Shown here: piece by piece, positions 44,361-53,271 of the stretch
How the letters are laid out: every line of letters begins with the position of its first letter
Numbering within the stretch: position 1 is the first letter of the stretch
Assembly: GCF_019802125.1 (NCBI RefSeq)
Contig: NZ_JAHVHT010000005.1
Span: 1 to 64,000, forward strand
Direction: 5' to 3'
DNA from: Tateyamaria omphalii
GTDB lineage: Bacteria; Pseudomonadota; Alphaproteobacteria; Rhodobacterales; Rhodobacteraceae
DNA length: 64,000 bases
Position numbers and translations under genes: made by a program
Notes under the pieces: generated by a model
Seen by the model: the letters and a program-made list of their open reading frames with translations, nothing else
Databases searched by the model: none
What the model was told of the DNA's origin: nothing

Positions 44361-45367
44361 TGTGGACTGACGTGATCGTGGAGCAGCCAGAATTCTTCCG
44401 TCCCTGATATGGTTGCCTGAATATCCCCCTGCATGATCGCATTTGGTAACAGCGGCTGCTCGGCCAAGGCGTACAAAAGATCAACAGCGGATCCGTTCAC
44501 TTCGGCGAACATGCGTACTCCCGACGGGTCGAAGATGTATTGCGAAACCCAAACTGAATCTGGCAATGCAGTGGTCGCTGCGACGACAGCGTCAAACAGT
44601 AGCGGCGCATCCGAAACTGCGCTCAGAATGCGCTGTTGCCGTTCCTCGTCTGTTTTCTGACTTTCAACCTGTCTGCGCAGCTCAAGGGCCTGCGCCTGTA
44701 GGCGATCCGTCTCGGACGTCAGCCGCGCAACCCTGTCCGCAGCCTGAAGGCCGGGCAACGCCCAAAGATAGAGTGCGCAGGCAAATGCTATTGTCGCACC
44801 GGCGAGGTTGAAAACCGGCCATAAGCGCGCGTATGGACTGGTCGCTTTTTCAAAATCTGCAATCAAAACATCACGCCCACAAACACGTGCATAGACGCGC
44901 CGAAGTGGACGATTGGCTGCATCCATACGCTCTCGCCAAGCGACAAGGTCGGAATTCAGCGCAATGACTTGCGTCATTTGCACGTGGTCTTTCTCTCGAA
45001 GGACAGGACCGACTGCCCAGGTGATCTCATCGGCCTGCAGTGGTGTTTTCTGTGCAATGTCCAGCGTTCCTATCTGCAGCATCCTTGCAGCTGCTTTGCG
45101 GGGAAGGCTGACGCGGCGCGTCAGAAAAAGGCGTTCCGGGACTACGGCATCAATCGCATTGCGAGATGATGCAGCTGACGGTTTTTTGCCACCGACAAGC
45201 AAGCTTGCTGGCAGGGTGTGCCGATGATCGCTGCTCTTGCCATCAACAAAATGGCAAGTTCGGGCCATCGGGCGCCCCATACAGGCAGCCCTGATCCACT
45301 CAGGCACAAAGCTTGCCATAGAAGAAAGATACCATCGCAAGAAGCGAGACGGCTCACGTGTTGTCAT
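44357..45367 (-). CDS. gspL: Type II secretion component GspL-like
   Basis: A 336-residue inner-membrane protein: an N-terminal cytoplasmic domain, one membrane helix (LAGATIAFACALYLWAL at about residues 190-210), a coiled coil (ADRVARLTSETDRLQAQALE) and a periplasmic domain like PilN/GspL. It recruits the ATPase GspE, encoded divergently 57 bases away. The start is uncertain; ATG 45367 is taken, since ATG 45409 would run further into the divergent promoter region. It heads the minus-strand operon L-M-C-D-F-H-I-J. Confidence 0.78.
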   Translation of the reverse strand: MTTREPSRFLRWYLSSMASFVPEWIRAACMGRPMARTCHFVDGKSSDHRHTLPASLLVGGKKPSAASSRNAIDAVVPERLFLTRRVSLPRKAAARMLQIGTLDIAQKTPLQADEITWAVGPVLREKDHVQMTQVIALNSDLVAWRERMDAANRPLRRVYARVCGRDVLIADFEKATSPYARLWPVFNLAGATIAFACALYLWALPGLQAADRVARLTSETDRLQAQALELRRQVESQKTDEERQQRILSAVSDAPLLFDAVVAATTALPDSVWVSQYIFDPSGVRMFAEVNGSAVDLLYALAEQPLLPNAIMQGDIQATISGTEEFWLLHDHVSPQ

Positions 45368-45424
45368 GGAAAAGTGGCTCGAAGTATTGAAATATACTTT
45401 TGACACCACAACCCTAGGCTATGC

Positions 45425-47077
45425 TTGTCCAAGCGAAAAGCCGATTCTTCTGACATATTTCCGGACCTCAACGTGACCCAGTTTTTGGCAATAGACGACG
45501 TCGGCCTTTTGGCGGCGCTGAAATCAAAACATGATCTGACAGAAGCTGATGCCACGCGTTGCGTGGCAGCCAGCCATGAAACGCAGCTTCCGATCGAACG
45601 CAGCTTGCTTGAATTCGGGCTCATCGAAGAGGAGGAGCTGTACCGTGAGATCGCGCTTCAGTTGGACGTTCCATTTGCGACATCAGTGGTGCCTGAGGCC
45701 GACCTTGCCAAGCGATTGAATCTACAGCGAGAGTTCCTCAAATCTGCCGAACTGGTACCACTCAGGTTCGAGAAAAGCCTACTGACCGTTGCGTGCGCAA
45801 ACCCGCGCGCCCGGGATGCGTTGGCGTCGCTTGCGTTCCGACACAAAGCGGAGCTGCGGGTCACACTTGTTGCGCCATCGATCCTGACGGCGGCAATCGA
45901 AACTCTGGATTGGCCCCCATCCGACGACGCTGCTGCCGGCGTGTCGGATCTGGATGTCGAGAAGCTGAGTGCATTGGCCAATGGCGGACCGGTGATCAGG
46001 TTGGTCAACGACATCATCGCGCATGCCGCCAACGAAGGTGCCTCGGACATTCACTTTGAAGAAAGTGAAACCGAATTCGCCCTTCGCTTTCGAATAGACG
46101 GAGTTCTGCGCAATGGCGGCGTCATTCCACAAGCCAGCCGTGCGGCTGCTGTGTCGCGTCTCAAGATCATGGGTGGCCTTAACATCTCGGAACGGCGCCG
46201 CCCGCAGGACGGTCGCGCACAGGTTTCGGTGCGCGGGCGCGTCATTGATTTACGTATATCCACATTGCCAAGTCAGTACGGTGAGAGCATTGTCGTTCGA
46301 ATCCTCGATCGCACGCGCGTCAAACTGGATTGGACCCAGCTGGGCTATGACGCTGACATGGTGGGCCGATTGAGAAGTATGTTGCGGCAGCCTAACGGCC
46401 TCTTCCTCGTTGCGGGACCTACAGGAAGTGGGAAGACGACAACCTTGTACACCGCCCTGACGGACATCAACGACGGCAGTCGCAAGATCGTCAGCGTCGA
46501 AGACCCTATTGAATACGCTTTAAAGGGTATCGTTCAGGTGCCTGTGGACAACGCGATTGAAATGACCTTTGCACGCGCATTGCGTGCCATCCTTCGCCAG
46601 GATCCCGATGTCGTAATGGTCGGTGAGATCCGAGATGCTGAAACTGCAGAAATCGCTGTGCGCGCAGCGCTCATTGGACGCATGGTGTTGTCCACAATTC
46701 ATACAAATGACTCACCTTCGGCAATCTCGCGCCTGATCGATTTGGGCGTACCTCACTACCTCCTAAGCGCAACACTGCGCGGCGTCCTTTCGCAAAGATT
46801 GGTGGCGACGAAGTGCAAAGATTGTAAAGGGATGGGGTGTGACAACTGCGCAGGCAGCGGTCACGCGGGACGCACGGTTCTGGCCGAATTGCTCGAAATG
46901 TCGCCGGCATTGGCAACGGCTGTTTCCGAGGCTCGCCCTCTTGCAGAGCTTCGCCAATGCGCGGAAACCAACGGCTTTATCAGCATGGCACGACGTGCAT
47001 CAGATCCGGTATTTCGTCGAGCAATTGCAGAAAACCATCTTTCAGAAGTCATTGGCTCTGTTGGTCTGGATGCATAA
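45425..47077 (+). CDS. gspE: Type II secretion ATPase GspE
   Basis: A cytoplasmic ATPase of up to 550 residues. An N1E-type domain (LTEADATRCVAASHETQLP, DVPFAT) precedes the core. The core has Walker A GPTGSGKTTT at 331-340, the Asp box (VSVEDPIEYALKG), Walker B (DPDVVMVGEIRD), a His box (LSTIHTNDS) and the tetracysteine zinc site CKDCKGMGCDNC. The start is a TTG with a weak ribosome site; GTG 45473 is an alternative. An out-of-frame ATG at 45421 is not the start. It drives pseudopilus extension and is transcribed alone, divergent from the operon holding its partners. Confidence 0.93.
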   Translation: MSKRKADSSDIFPDLNVTQFLAIDDVGLLAALKSKHDLTEADATRCVAASHETQLPIERSLLEFGLIEEEELYREIALQLDVPFATSVVPEADLAKRLNLQREFLKSAELVPLRFEKSLLTVACANPRARDALASLAFRHKAELRVTLVAPSILTAAIETLDWPPSDDAAAGVSDLDVEKLSALANGGPVIRLVNDIIAHAANEGASDIHFEESETEFALRFRIDGVLRNGGVIPQASRAAAVSRLKIMGGLNISERRRPQDGRAQVSVRGRVIDLRISTLPSQYGESIVVRILDRTRVKLDWTQLGYDADMVGRLRSMLRQPNGLFLVAGPTGSGKTTTLYTALTDINDGSRKIVSVEDPIEYALKGIVQVPVDNAIEMTFARALRAILRQDPDVVMVGEIRDAETAEIAVRAALIGRMVLSTIHTNDSPSAISRLIDLGVPHYLLSATLRGVLSQRLVATKCKDCKGMGCDNCAGSGHAGRTVLAELLEMSPALATAVSEARPLAELRQCAETNGFISMARRASDPVFRRAIAENHLSEVIGSVGLDA

Positions 47078-47594
47078 AGCATAAGCGCCGAACTCAAAGA
47101 AAAGCCAACGCTCCAAACAGCTGCCACGGTACGGATTTTCTAAGCCAGAGGCCAAAACGAACCGGTCGTTCCCTCCAGACCTATAAAATTTTAGACATAG
47201 ATTTCAACTTTTGATTGAATATAAATATCGCCTCGGTATGTTGGCGATGTCAGGATACGGTTGCGAATACACGGCAACCGGGTGTTGACAACGAACGGTC
47301 GGCGTAAATTGTCGATCCGTGTTACTCATTGCCCGGCTCTGGCAGTACGGCACGGAAATATTCCGGCCAGAGCTAAAATCCCCAATATTCAGGGGATCAT
47401 CGCCCAACAACCAAATAGATGTGATCTAACCCGGCTTCTTCTTTGAGACGCCGATATCCGCTGCCACTCACGCACAGCTATATCGTCCTCGGCTTCGCTC
47501 CGCGGTTCGATTGAATTCGATTACGAACTCAAAACCAAAAAACGCTTTTCGCCACAATCACCTGTCCTCACAAACACAGAACTTGGAGAACCCC
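47078..47594. other. 517-base intergenic region before the lyase gene
   Basis: No gene is supported. The first part is AT-rich around 47180-47230. A 7-base perfect inverted repeat CGGTTGC-(9)-GCAACCG lies at 47258-47280, possibly an operator or a weak terminator of gspE. A TTGACA at 47285-47290 could be a -35, but no good -10 follows at 16-18 bases. A direct repeat TTCGATT (47506-47512 and 47516-47522) with one-turn spacing lies nearer the gene. The long leader suggests regulated expression of the lyase. Confidence 0.45.
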
Positions 47595-50500
47595 ATGCGC
47601 AAGACCGTCTTGACGGCCATGTCAGCGCTACTGTGCGGTGCCGCCCTAAGTGGCGCCGCTGCAGCAGAAACGCTGCTCTCGGCACAGAAACCTGTCACCA
47701 GCAACGTAAGTGACGCCATTGGCACCCTTGCCAGCATCACCGATGGTGACATGAGCAATGACGCGCCGTTTGTATTCAACAATCAATCGACGACTGACCG
47801 CTCTGTCACCATTGACCTTGGGCGCATTGCCTACGTGACCAGGCTTGGGATCCATACAGGCAACATGTACCGGGCGCAGGCCATTCGTAAGTTCCGAGTA
47901 TGGCACTCGGACGACGGCGAAACCTTTCTGAATGTGTTAGGCGCGACACGTCAGGGCCTCGGGTACTCCGACATCAAACAAGAGATCGAACTCGCCCAAC
48001 CCGTGAAAACCCGCTTCATCAAGTTCGAGAGCCTGGAGCGCTGGGGCGCATCAAAAATTCGGGAAATCGAGGTCTATGGCTCAGAACAGCGACCGGAAGC
48101 CGACATACGGCACTTCTTTCCGCTTGATCAAGCTGACTTTCCAGAAGGCGAGGCAGACCCGGCATTTCAGTCTCGCATCAGCGAGCTGAATGCTCAGGTC
48201 CTGAACCGTTTTGAGGAAAACCTTCCACGTGCGCATCCCCGCCTGCATGGGGATGAAGCGCAGTATTGGTCTTACTTCCGGCCATTTGAGACCGCCAATG
48301 CCGCTGACTACCAGGGCGAGAACTACAGCTATGCAACCGTCAAAAACATCTTTTCGGTCTACAACAACACCACTTACGGGATGAAGAAAGCGGGATGGGC
48401 TTACCCCCATACGCTTCGCAATGTTCCTGCGGCACGATTTTACCTGGACGTAAATCTGAACGCGAGCGATGAGGACCTGCCAAAAGGAAACGCGGCACGG
48501 GCCATGCAGGTACTGCACCTGATCCGCATGATTGACGGGTGTTTGGAATTCGATCCCGATTGCAGGTTCTTGCAAGCAAACAGCGACACTCCAAACTATG
48601 TCGAGGGTGAGCTCTGGGCGCTAAAGCGGAAGTTCATCCGGTATGAATTTCGCGAGTTCCAACGTCAATTGACACCAGCGCTGTCACGCAACAACTGCCC
48701 GGCAATTGATGGCAAGGCGGTTCCGCGACCTTATGCCTGGCACCACGGCGGCAACGGTTGCTACTTCGATCTTGGCGTCATCCGCATGTTCCGCCCATGG
48801 ACCGCGATCATGGACTACTACTGGAATGACAACCGGTACTGGGCCACGCCAGCTGACAAGGGCGAAGTTCTGGACTTCATGACAAGCTATGCAAAGATGT
48901 ATCTTGAGCAATCGGATCCATCCAGCAAGATCCATTGGACCGTTTCACTTCAAAACAACTGGAACTCGATTCTGGGTGAATCCGCACTGCGATTTGCAAC
49001 GCTGATCTATGACGAGCCCGGATATGAAGAGATGGCAAAGGAGTTGTTGGCAAATGTTCTGAAGTTCTCGTGGAACCATCGTCGGATCTATATGGATGAA
49101 GGCATGTACCAGGAGGGCGCGGGGTACATGGCCACGGACTATGCCTCGACCGGCCCGATCAACAACTTCTACATGCGTACAATCGGCGAGCCAATGCACG
49201 CCATGAAGTGGGGGATCGGCACTGATACAGCTACCTGGTACGTAAACGCGATGGCGCCAGACGGGCACACAGTGAACTTCGGTGACGCATGGAAAACCCA
49301 AGGCATCCGCAATGCCATGCCGCTTGATATGCTGCTTTGGAAAGAAATGATCGGTCTGAATGCCCCGGGCACGACCGAGCTAAGCACGGCAGAGCAATGT
49401 GTGGCCGGACGGTTCTTCGCCAACCATTACTTCGACAACGGGATGTCTGTTCCGATGTTGATGGGCGCGCACCTGGCGCGGGATTGGTATTCCGAAGTCG
49501 AGGCGTGTGGCGACCAGCTGCTTACAGATGAGTACGCAGCAGACTTCCCGTTCAACGAGTCCGTTTTTCGCATCAATACCAACCGCAAGACTTGGGCCGC
49601 AAGTGGTGACAACCCTTCGCAACATGTTCAGCAGTCCAATCAAAACATGATGGCGATGAGCTGTGTTCCAAACAACTTCCCCCACCGAGAATTGGACTGT
49701 TTTGACGTCAAATGGTCAGTGCACGGCAGCCGCTTCATCGACGACACCGGCTACGGCGATTTCACCAAGGGTTACAACTACTACGAAGTCAGGGGCACGA
49801 AAGGGCATGTGCCCCTAACAACTGCTTCGGATGCGTTGGAGTTCTATGCCAAGCCCGTCAAAAACGTGAACATGGACTATGCCTTCATCCTGCTGAATGT
49901 CGCGGGAAAATCGCAACGCATGTCCATCGGCGCCTGGATGAAAGACACCTCCCCGGATGAAAATGGGTGGCACCACATCAAAATCCCGTTGTCGGCCTTT
50001 AGCGACATCAAATCACATCACTGGAACGCTGTCGTGAATGGTGGTCAGGGGGTCGGGTCCATCACCTTCCTCCAGGGCAGTGGTTTGCACCTGTTTAGGG
50101 AAGCGAGCTTTGGCGTCGACGAGATCAGCTTTACCCAGGGCGGTGGCGCAAGAAAGCTTTGGTACGGGGACGACCGAACCAAATCCGTAGAAGGTGACGC
50201 ACTGCAATACAGCAGACATCGATTGTTCGTTGAAGAACGCGGGGACGGTGGTGCAAATGGCACTGACGGATGGCTCGAAATCGGAACCAATATCAAGGCG
50301 ACAGGTCCGGTAGTAAGTTACTATCACGATGTCGCTGATGATCGCGTCGTACAAAATTACTACGATGGTTTTGCCATTGGAGCGAACTCCTTGATCGTGC
50401 CGGACGCCAAGTTCGTCGACCCTTGGTTTGCGCGCCCGGATCAGACCCACATGGGCCAGATCTTTGGAAAAGTGGCTACAGGCGACAGCTTTGAGATCGA

Positions 50501-51227
50501 TACGCTTGAAGGCGACACGGGTCTCAGGGGTGTCTATTTCGATGCGTCGGAAGTCTACGGGAAAAGTGTCGCAGGCGGTTGGATGGAGAAAGCCATTCGC
50601 TACAAGTTGGCGTTGCCCAATGGCAACTTCATCATCGTCGATGATTTCCAGACGCGGCACGTATCAGGCAGCACCGGCCCACGCAAGAAATCACTCATTC
50701 AAGAGTTCTGGTATACACCATACGACAACGTCGAAACCTGTGATTTGCCGCGTAACGGTGGCGTCAGCCATCATGTCGACGTGGCATTCTCTGGCGTGAA
50801 TACAGTCGACTTCACTCCACGCTGCATGATCCTGTTCCGGGGTGGTAACGTGCGTGGAGAAGCAAAGGGGCGCATGACGGCAGCTTCGATGCGGGGTGAC
50901 GTCGAGCTGAAATTTGGCCCACCTTCGTTCATGGCCGACGACCCCTACTTCCGCCGCTTCGTCAATTTCGACACGATCACACAGATCAACCGCAAGCGCG
51001 GCACTGACACACGCCGTCTGCTACGGTTCGAACCAAACGACACAGTGAGCGAAGATGTCCGAGCGTTCCTGTTTCAAGGCGCCCTTAACCATCCGGGGTC
51101 GCAAAAGGTGCTGCAACCTCAGACCCTTGAAGTCGGCAATGACATCGACGGGTGCCAGACACAGAGTTTCTGCGTCAAAGCAACCATCGGTGCGCAAAGC
51201 TATACGGTGAACTTCGACGGTCTATGA
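47595..51227 (+). CDS. Secreted heparinase II/III-like polysaccharide lyase with F5/8-type domain
   Basis: A 1210-residue exported protein. A Sec signal peptide (TVLTAMSALLCGAALSG) is cut near AAAAE. Residues about 30-165 form an F5/8-type C (discoidin) domain: VTIDLGRIAYVTRLGIHTG, FIKFESLERWGASKIREIEV. The middle resembles the alpha/alpha toroid of heparinase II/III-type lyases: NNWNSILGES from residue 454, MDEGMYQEGAGY at 500-511 and NFGDA at 561-565. A segment near residues 770-850 (WHHIKIPLSAF, FGVDEISF) resembles an inserted carbohydrate-binding beta-sandwich. ATG 47595 has GGAGA upstream. Its position right after the T2SS genes makes it a likely T2SS substrate. The polysaccharide is unknown; catalytic residues need structural comparison, and a non-lyase role is possible. 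Confidence 0.75.
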   Translation: MRKTVLTAMSALLCGAALSGAAAAETLLSAQKPVTSNVSDAIGTLASITDGDMSNDAPFVFNNQSTTDRSVTIDLGRIAYVTRLGIHTGNMYRAQAIRKFRVWHSDDGETFLNVLGATRQGLGYSDIKQEIELAQPVKTRFIKFESLERWGASKIREIEVYGSEQRPEADIRHFFPLDQADFPEGEADPAFQSRISELNAQVLNRFEENLPRAHPRLHGDEAQYWSYFRPFETANAADYQGENYSYATVKNIFSVYNNTTYGMKKAGWAYPHTLRNVPAARFYLDVNLNASDEDLPKGNAARAMQVLHLIRMIDGCLEFDPDCRFLQANSDTPNYVEGELWALKRKFIRYEFREFQRQLTPALSRNNCPAIDGKAVPRPYAWHHGGNGCYFDLGVIRMFRPWTAIMDYYWNDNRYWATPADKGEVLDFMTSYAKMYLEQSDPSSKIHWTVSLQNNWNSILGESALRFATLIYDEPGYEEMAKELLANVLKFSWNHRRIYMDEGMYQEGAGYMATDYASTGPINNFYMRTIGEPMHAMKWGIGTDTATWYVNAMAPDGHTVNFGDAWKTQGIRNAMPLDMLLWKEMIGLNAPGTTELSTAEQCVAGRFFANHYFDNGMSVPMLMGAHLARDWYSEVEACGDQLLTDEYAADFPFNESVFRINTNRKTWAASGDNPSQHVQQSNQNMMAMSCVPNNFPHRELDCFDVKWSVHGSRFIDDTGYGDFTKGYNYYEVRGTKGHVPLTTASDALEFYAKPVKNVNMDYAFILLNVAGKSQRMSIGAWMKDTSPDENGWHHIKIPLSAFSDIKSHHWNAVVNGGQGVGSITFLQGSGLHLFREASFGVDEISFTQGGGARKLWYGDDRTKSVEGDALQYSRHRLFVEERGDGGANGTDGWLEIGTNIKATGPVVSYYHDVADDRVVQNYYDGFAIGANSLIVPDAKFVDPWFARPDQTHMGQIFGKVATGDSFEIDTLEGDTGLRGVYFDASEVYGKSVAGGWMEKAIRYKLALPNGNFIIVDDFQTRHVSGSTGPRKKSLIQEFWYTPYDNVETCDLPRNGGVSHHVDVAFSGVNTVDFTPRCMILFRGGNVRGEAKGRMTAASMRGDVELKFGPPSFMADDPYFRRFVNFDTITQINRKRGTDTRRLLRFEPNDTVSEDVRAFLFQGALNHPGSQKVLQPQTLEVGNDIDGCQTQSFCVKATIGAQSYTVNFDGL

Positions 51228-51272
51228 GATCATGCATTGTGCTTGGGGCGCTATTTGATGCCTCAGACTCAG

Positions 51273-51295
51273 AACGGCCCGCTTGGCGGGCCGTT
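51273..51295. terminator. Strong bidirectional terminator
   Basis: Perfect 10-base arms AACGGCCCGC and GCGGGCCGTT around a TTG loop, followed by a T on the plus strand and preceded by AGA on the other. It lies 46 bases after the lyase stop and 30 before the convergent regulator stop. Confidence 0.85.
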
Positions 51296-51324
51296 TCACG
51301 CTCCACTCGAGAAGGCATTTGCCG

Positions 51325-52341
51325 TCAGGTGGCAGCGTCAGAGCGCGACATGAACTTGGGGTGAAGGGGAAGCGCCGCGGCACCTGCCGCCAAGGCATCC
51401 TGACCAAAGTAACTGGGGACCACTTCGACATCCTGATCCTTTGGCATAGCTATGCTGTCGATCAAGGCCTGCAAGTGCTGAGATGGCGCATGAGACGCCA
51501 AAACGACCGTCGGAATCTTAGCCAGCAAAGAGGTGGTGCTGATCATGTTCCGAACAGCGAAAGATGCAGCATCGATCCAAGCCTCATCAACTTCGCTATC
51601 TCGCCCGGGCGATGTCGTATGGAACGGTGGCGGCGTTTGACCAGAATGAATTCGACCGCTCAAACACAGTCGCGGATGCAAACACGCATCAACGTAGCAG
51701 TATAGAAAATCACCCGACTTACGCGTTGCACCAAACAGGGTTTCAGCGCTGGCCAGCGCCGTCACGTCGTTCTGGATGAAAGTCTCAATGCCCGTATGGC
51801 CCTCGAGCAGCGTTTCGAACTCGATCTTTGAACCATGAATGCTGTCAAAATCATCAGGCAGCGTGACGCCAATGCCGGCGACTAACTTCCTCATCTGGGG
51901 GGAGCAGGCTCCGAGCAGTTCGTCGACCAACATTGTAAGCGACGAAGTAAGAACTTCTTGGCTTTCAAGCGGCACACGGACCGTTTCAACGACCTGGCCT
52001 ACGAAGTTGACGATTGCGCCGCTGAGCTCGTTGGCGGCCACATTTACACCAAGCGAAAATGCACCTTTTGGGTTCAGAATGATGGGCGTCGTCGGGGGGC
52101 CAACGCGCCCGCGCACCGCTTCGCCCTTCAAAATCAGATTATCCGCCTCAAGCGCGCGCACGATTACGGAGATTGTTTGTGCGGAAAGACCACTTTCCTG
52201 ACCAAGCTGTAGCCGGGTCATTCCATCGTTCTGCAGCAGAAGGGACGTGATCAACCGCTCGTTCAAAGTCCGCGCCAGCACTTGGTTCATTCCGCTCGCG
52301 GTATTGGACACCCGAACGGCGGGCGGCGGGGCAAATCTCAT
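51325..52341 (-). CDS. ROK-family-like transcriptional regulator
   Basis: A 338-residue protein with an N-terminal MarR-like winged helix (ERLITSLLLQNDGMTRLQLG, then ESGLSAQTISVIVRALEADN) and an ROK/actin-like domain (FSLGVNVAANELSGAIVNF; GIGVTLPDDFD; IQNDVTALASAETLFG). The ROK zinc motif (GHxxxxxxxxxCxCGxxGC) is not recognisable, and the protein is shorter than typical ROK repressors (~400), so it is a diverged member. ATG 52341 is chosen because the longer frame overlaps the esterase gene. It probably represses the divergent sugar operon through the palindrome at 53143-53171. Confidence 0.8.
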   Translation of the reverse strand: MRFAPPPAVRVSNTASGMNQVLARTLNERLITSLLLQNDGMTRLQLGQESGLSAQTISVIVRALEADNLILKGEAVRGRVGPPTTPIILNPKGAFSLGVNVAANELSGAIVNFVGQVVETVRVPLESQEVLTSSLTMLVDELLGACSPQMRKLVAGIGVTLPDDFDSIHGSKIEFETLLEGHTGIETFIQNDVTALASAETLFGATRKSGDFLYCYVDACLHPRLCLSGRIHSGQTPPPFHTTSPGRDSEVDEAWIDAASFAVRNMISTTSLLAKIPTVVLASHAPSQHLQALIDSIAMPKDQDVEVVPSYFGQDALAAGAAALPLHPKFMSRSDAAT

Positions 52342-52378
52342 ATCGGGCAATTTCAGTCTCCGCTGCTGGCGATGTCCA

Positions 52379-53041
52379 CTAAGTGATCCGGGGTTCTTCC
52401 GGAAGCCAGCCAATGGCCATGACTTCTTCGGCAATGGCCAATCCCAAGTCATGATGCGCTGCGGCATCAAGATGAAACCCGTCTGCATCGCTGGACTTCA
52501 CGACGATCGCCGCGTCGAAAAAGTGTACTTCGTGCATATCGGCGATGCGTTCATACTCTGCCGCCAATGCACGGGACTTCTCTTGCGCTCCGTCAAAGAC
52601 CCCAGACCATTCCTTCAGGTCCAACGCGGTTGGAGGTGGGGCCACGACCAGTATCTCCGGAACCTTACCATTGATACCTGCTGGCATCGACTTCACGTCG
52701 GTAATCAACGCACCAATTCCCATGGCAACTTCGCCGGGAGTCTTGTTGAAGCGAATCTTCAGGTCATTCGTCCCGAGCATGATAATGAGAAGATCCAGCG
52801 GCTTGTGACTCATGATACAGGGGCGCAGATAGGTCCGGCCATTTTTTTCCGAACCTTCGATCGGATCGTCGCTGACAGTCGTGCGACCACTCAAACCTTC
52901 TTCGATGACCATCCAGTTCGCGCCAAGCTCTTGCCTGAGAATGCCCGGCCAACGCACATCATGGGGATATCTGTCATCCGGCAAATTGGCAGTTGTTTGC
53001 CCGTACGTGTTGGAATCCCCATAACACAGAACCGTTCGCAT
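52379..53041 (-). CDS. SGNH/GDSL-family esterase
   Basis: A 220-residue hydrolase of the SGNH fold. Block I is CYGDSNTYG with nucleophile Ser10; block II glycine in GLSGRTT; block III GTNDL; and the catalytic Asp/His pair in DGFHLDAAAHH near the C-terminus. There is no signal peptide, so it is cytoplasmic. Family members are arylesterases, thioesterases or carbohydrate acyl-esterases. In this operon with an ROK regulator, divergent from a sugar importer, it may remove acyl groups from imported sugars (inference). It ends 37 bases before the regulator. Confidence 0.87.
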   Translation of the reverse strand: MRTVLCYGDSNTYGQTTANLPDDRYPHDVRWPGILRQELGANWMVIEEGLSGRTTVSDDPIEGSEKNGRTYLRPCIMSHKPLDLLIIMLGTNDLKIRFNKTPGEVAMGIGALITDVKSMPAGINGKVPEILVVAPPPTALDLKEWSGVFDGAQEKSRALAAEYERIADMHEVHFFDAAIVVKSSDADGFHLDAAAHHDLGLAIAEEVMAIGWLPEEPRIT

Positions 53042-53142
53042 CTCGCCCCCTGTAACTCGTTAGACAACTGATTTCAAAAGCATTTCACCAGACGTCACAG
53101 TACGCTTCCGATCACTAAGCTAGGCGGGAACCGGCGCTCAGT

Positions 53143-53171
53143 CAATAATCATTCACTCTGAATTATTATTG
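53143..53171. promoter_or_regulatory. 29-bp palindromic operator candidate
   Basis: Two 13-base arms, CAATAATCATTCA and TGAATTATTATTG, are reverse complements with one mismatch, separated by CTC. The site is in the 230-base gap between the divergent esterase-regulator and importer operons. A TTGACA -35 hexamer (53172-53177) directly abuts it. AT-rich palindromes of this kind are typical of ROK repressors, so the local ROK-like protein is the likely binder. Confidence 0.75.
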
Positions 53172-53271
53172 TTGACAACCTGTGTGAATTGAGGCTGTTT
53201 CAGGACGGACGGTGGCCGAATTCGCGTGAATTGATAGCCGACTGACGGCCCCGAGACCGCGGGAGTGATAA

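Noticed and set aside
47506-47522. Direct repeat TTCGATT spaced one helical turn apart upstream of the lyase
   Set aside because: Only 7 bases and partly low complexity; not enough to call an operator on its own.
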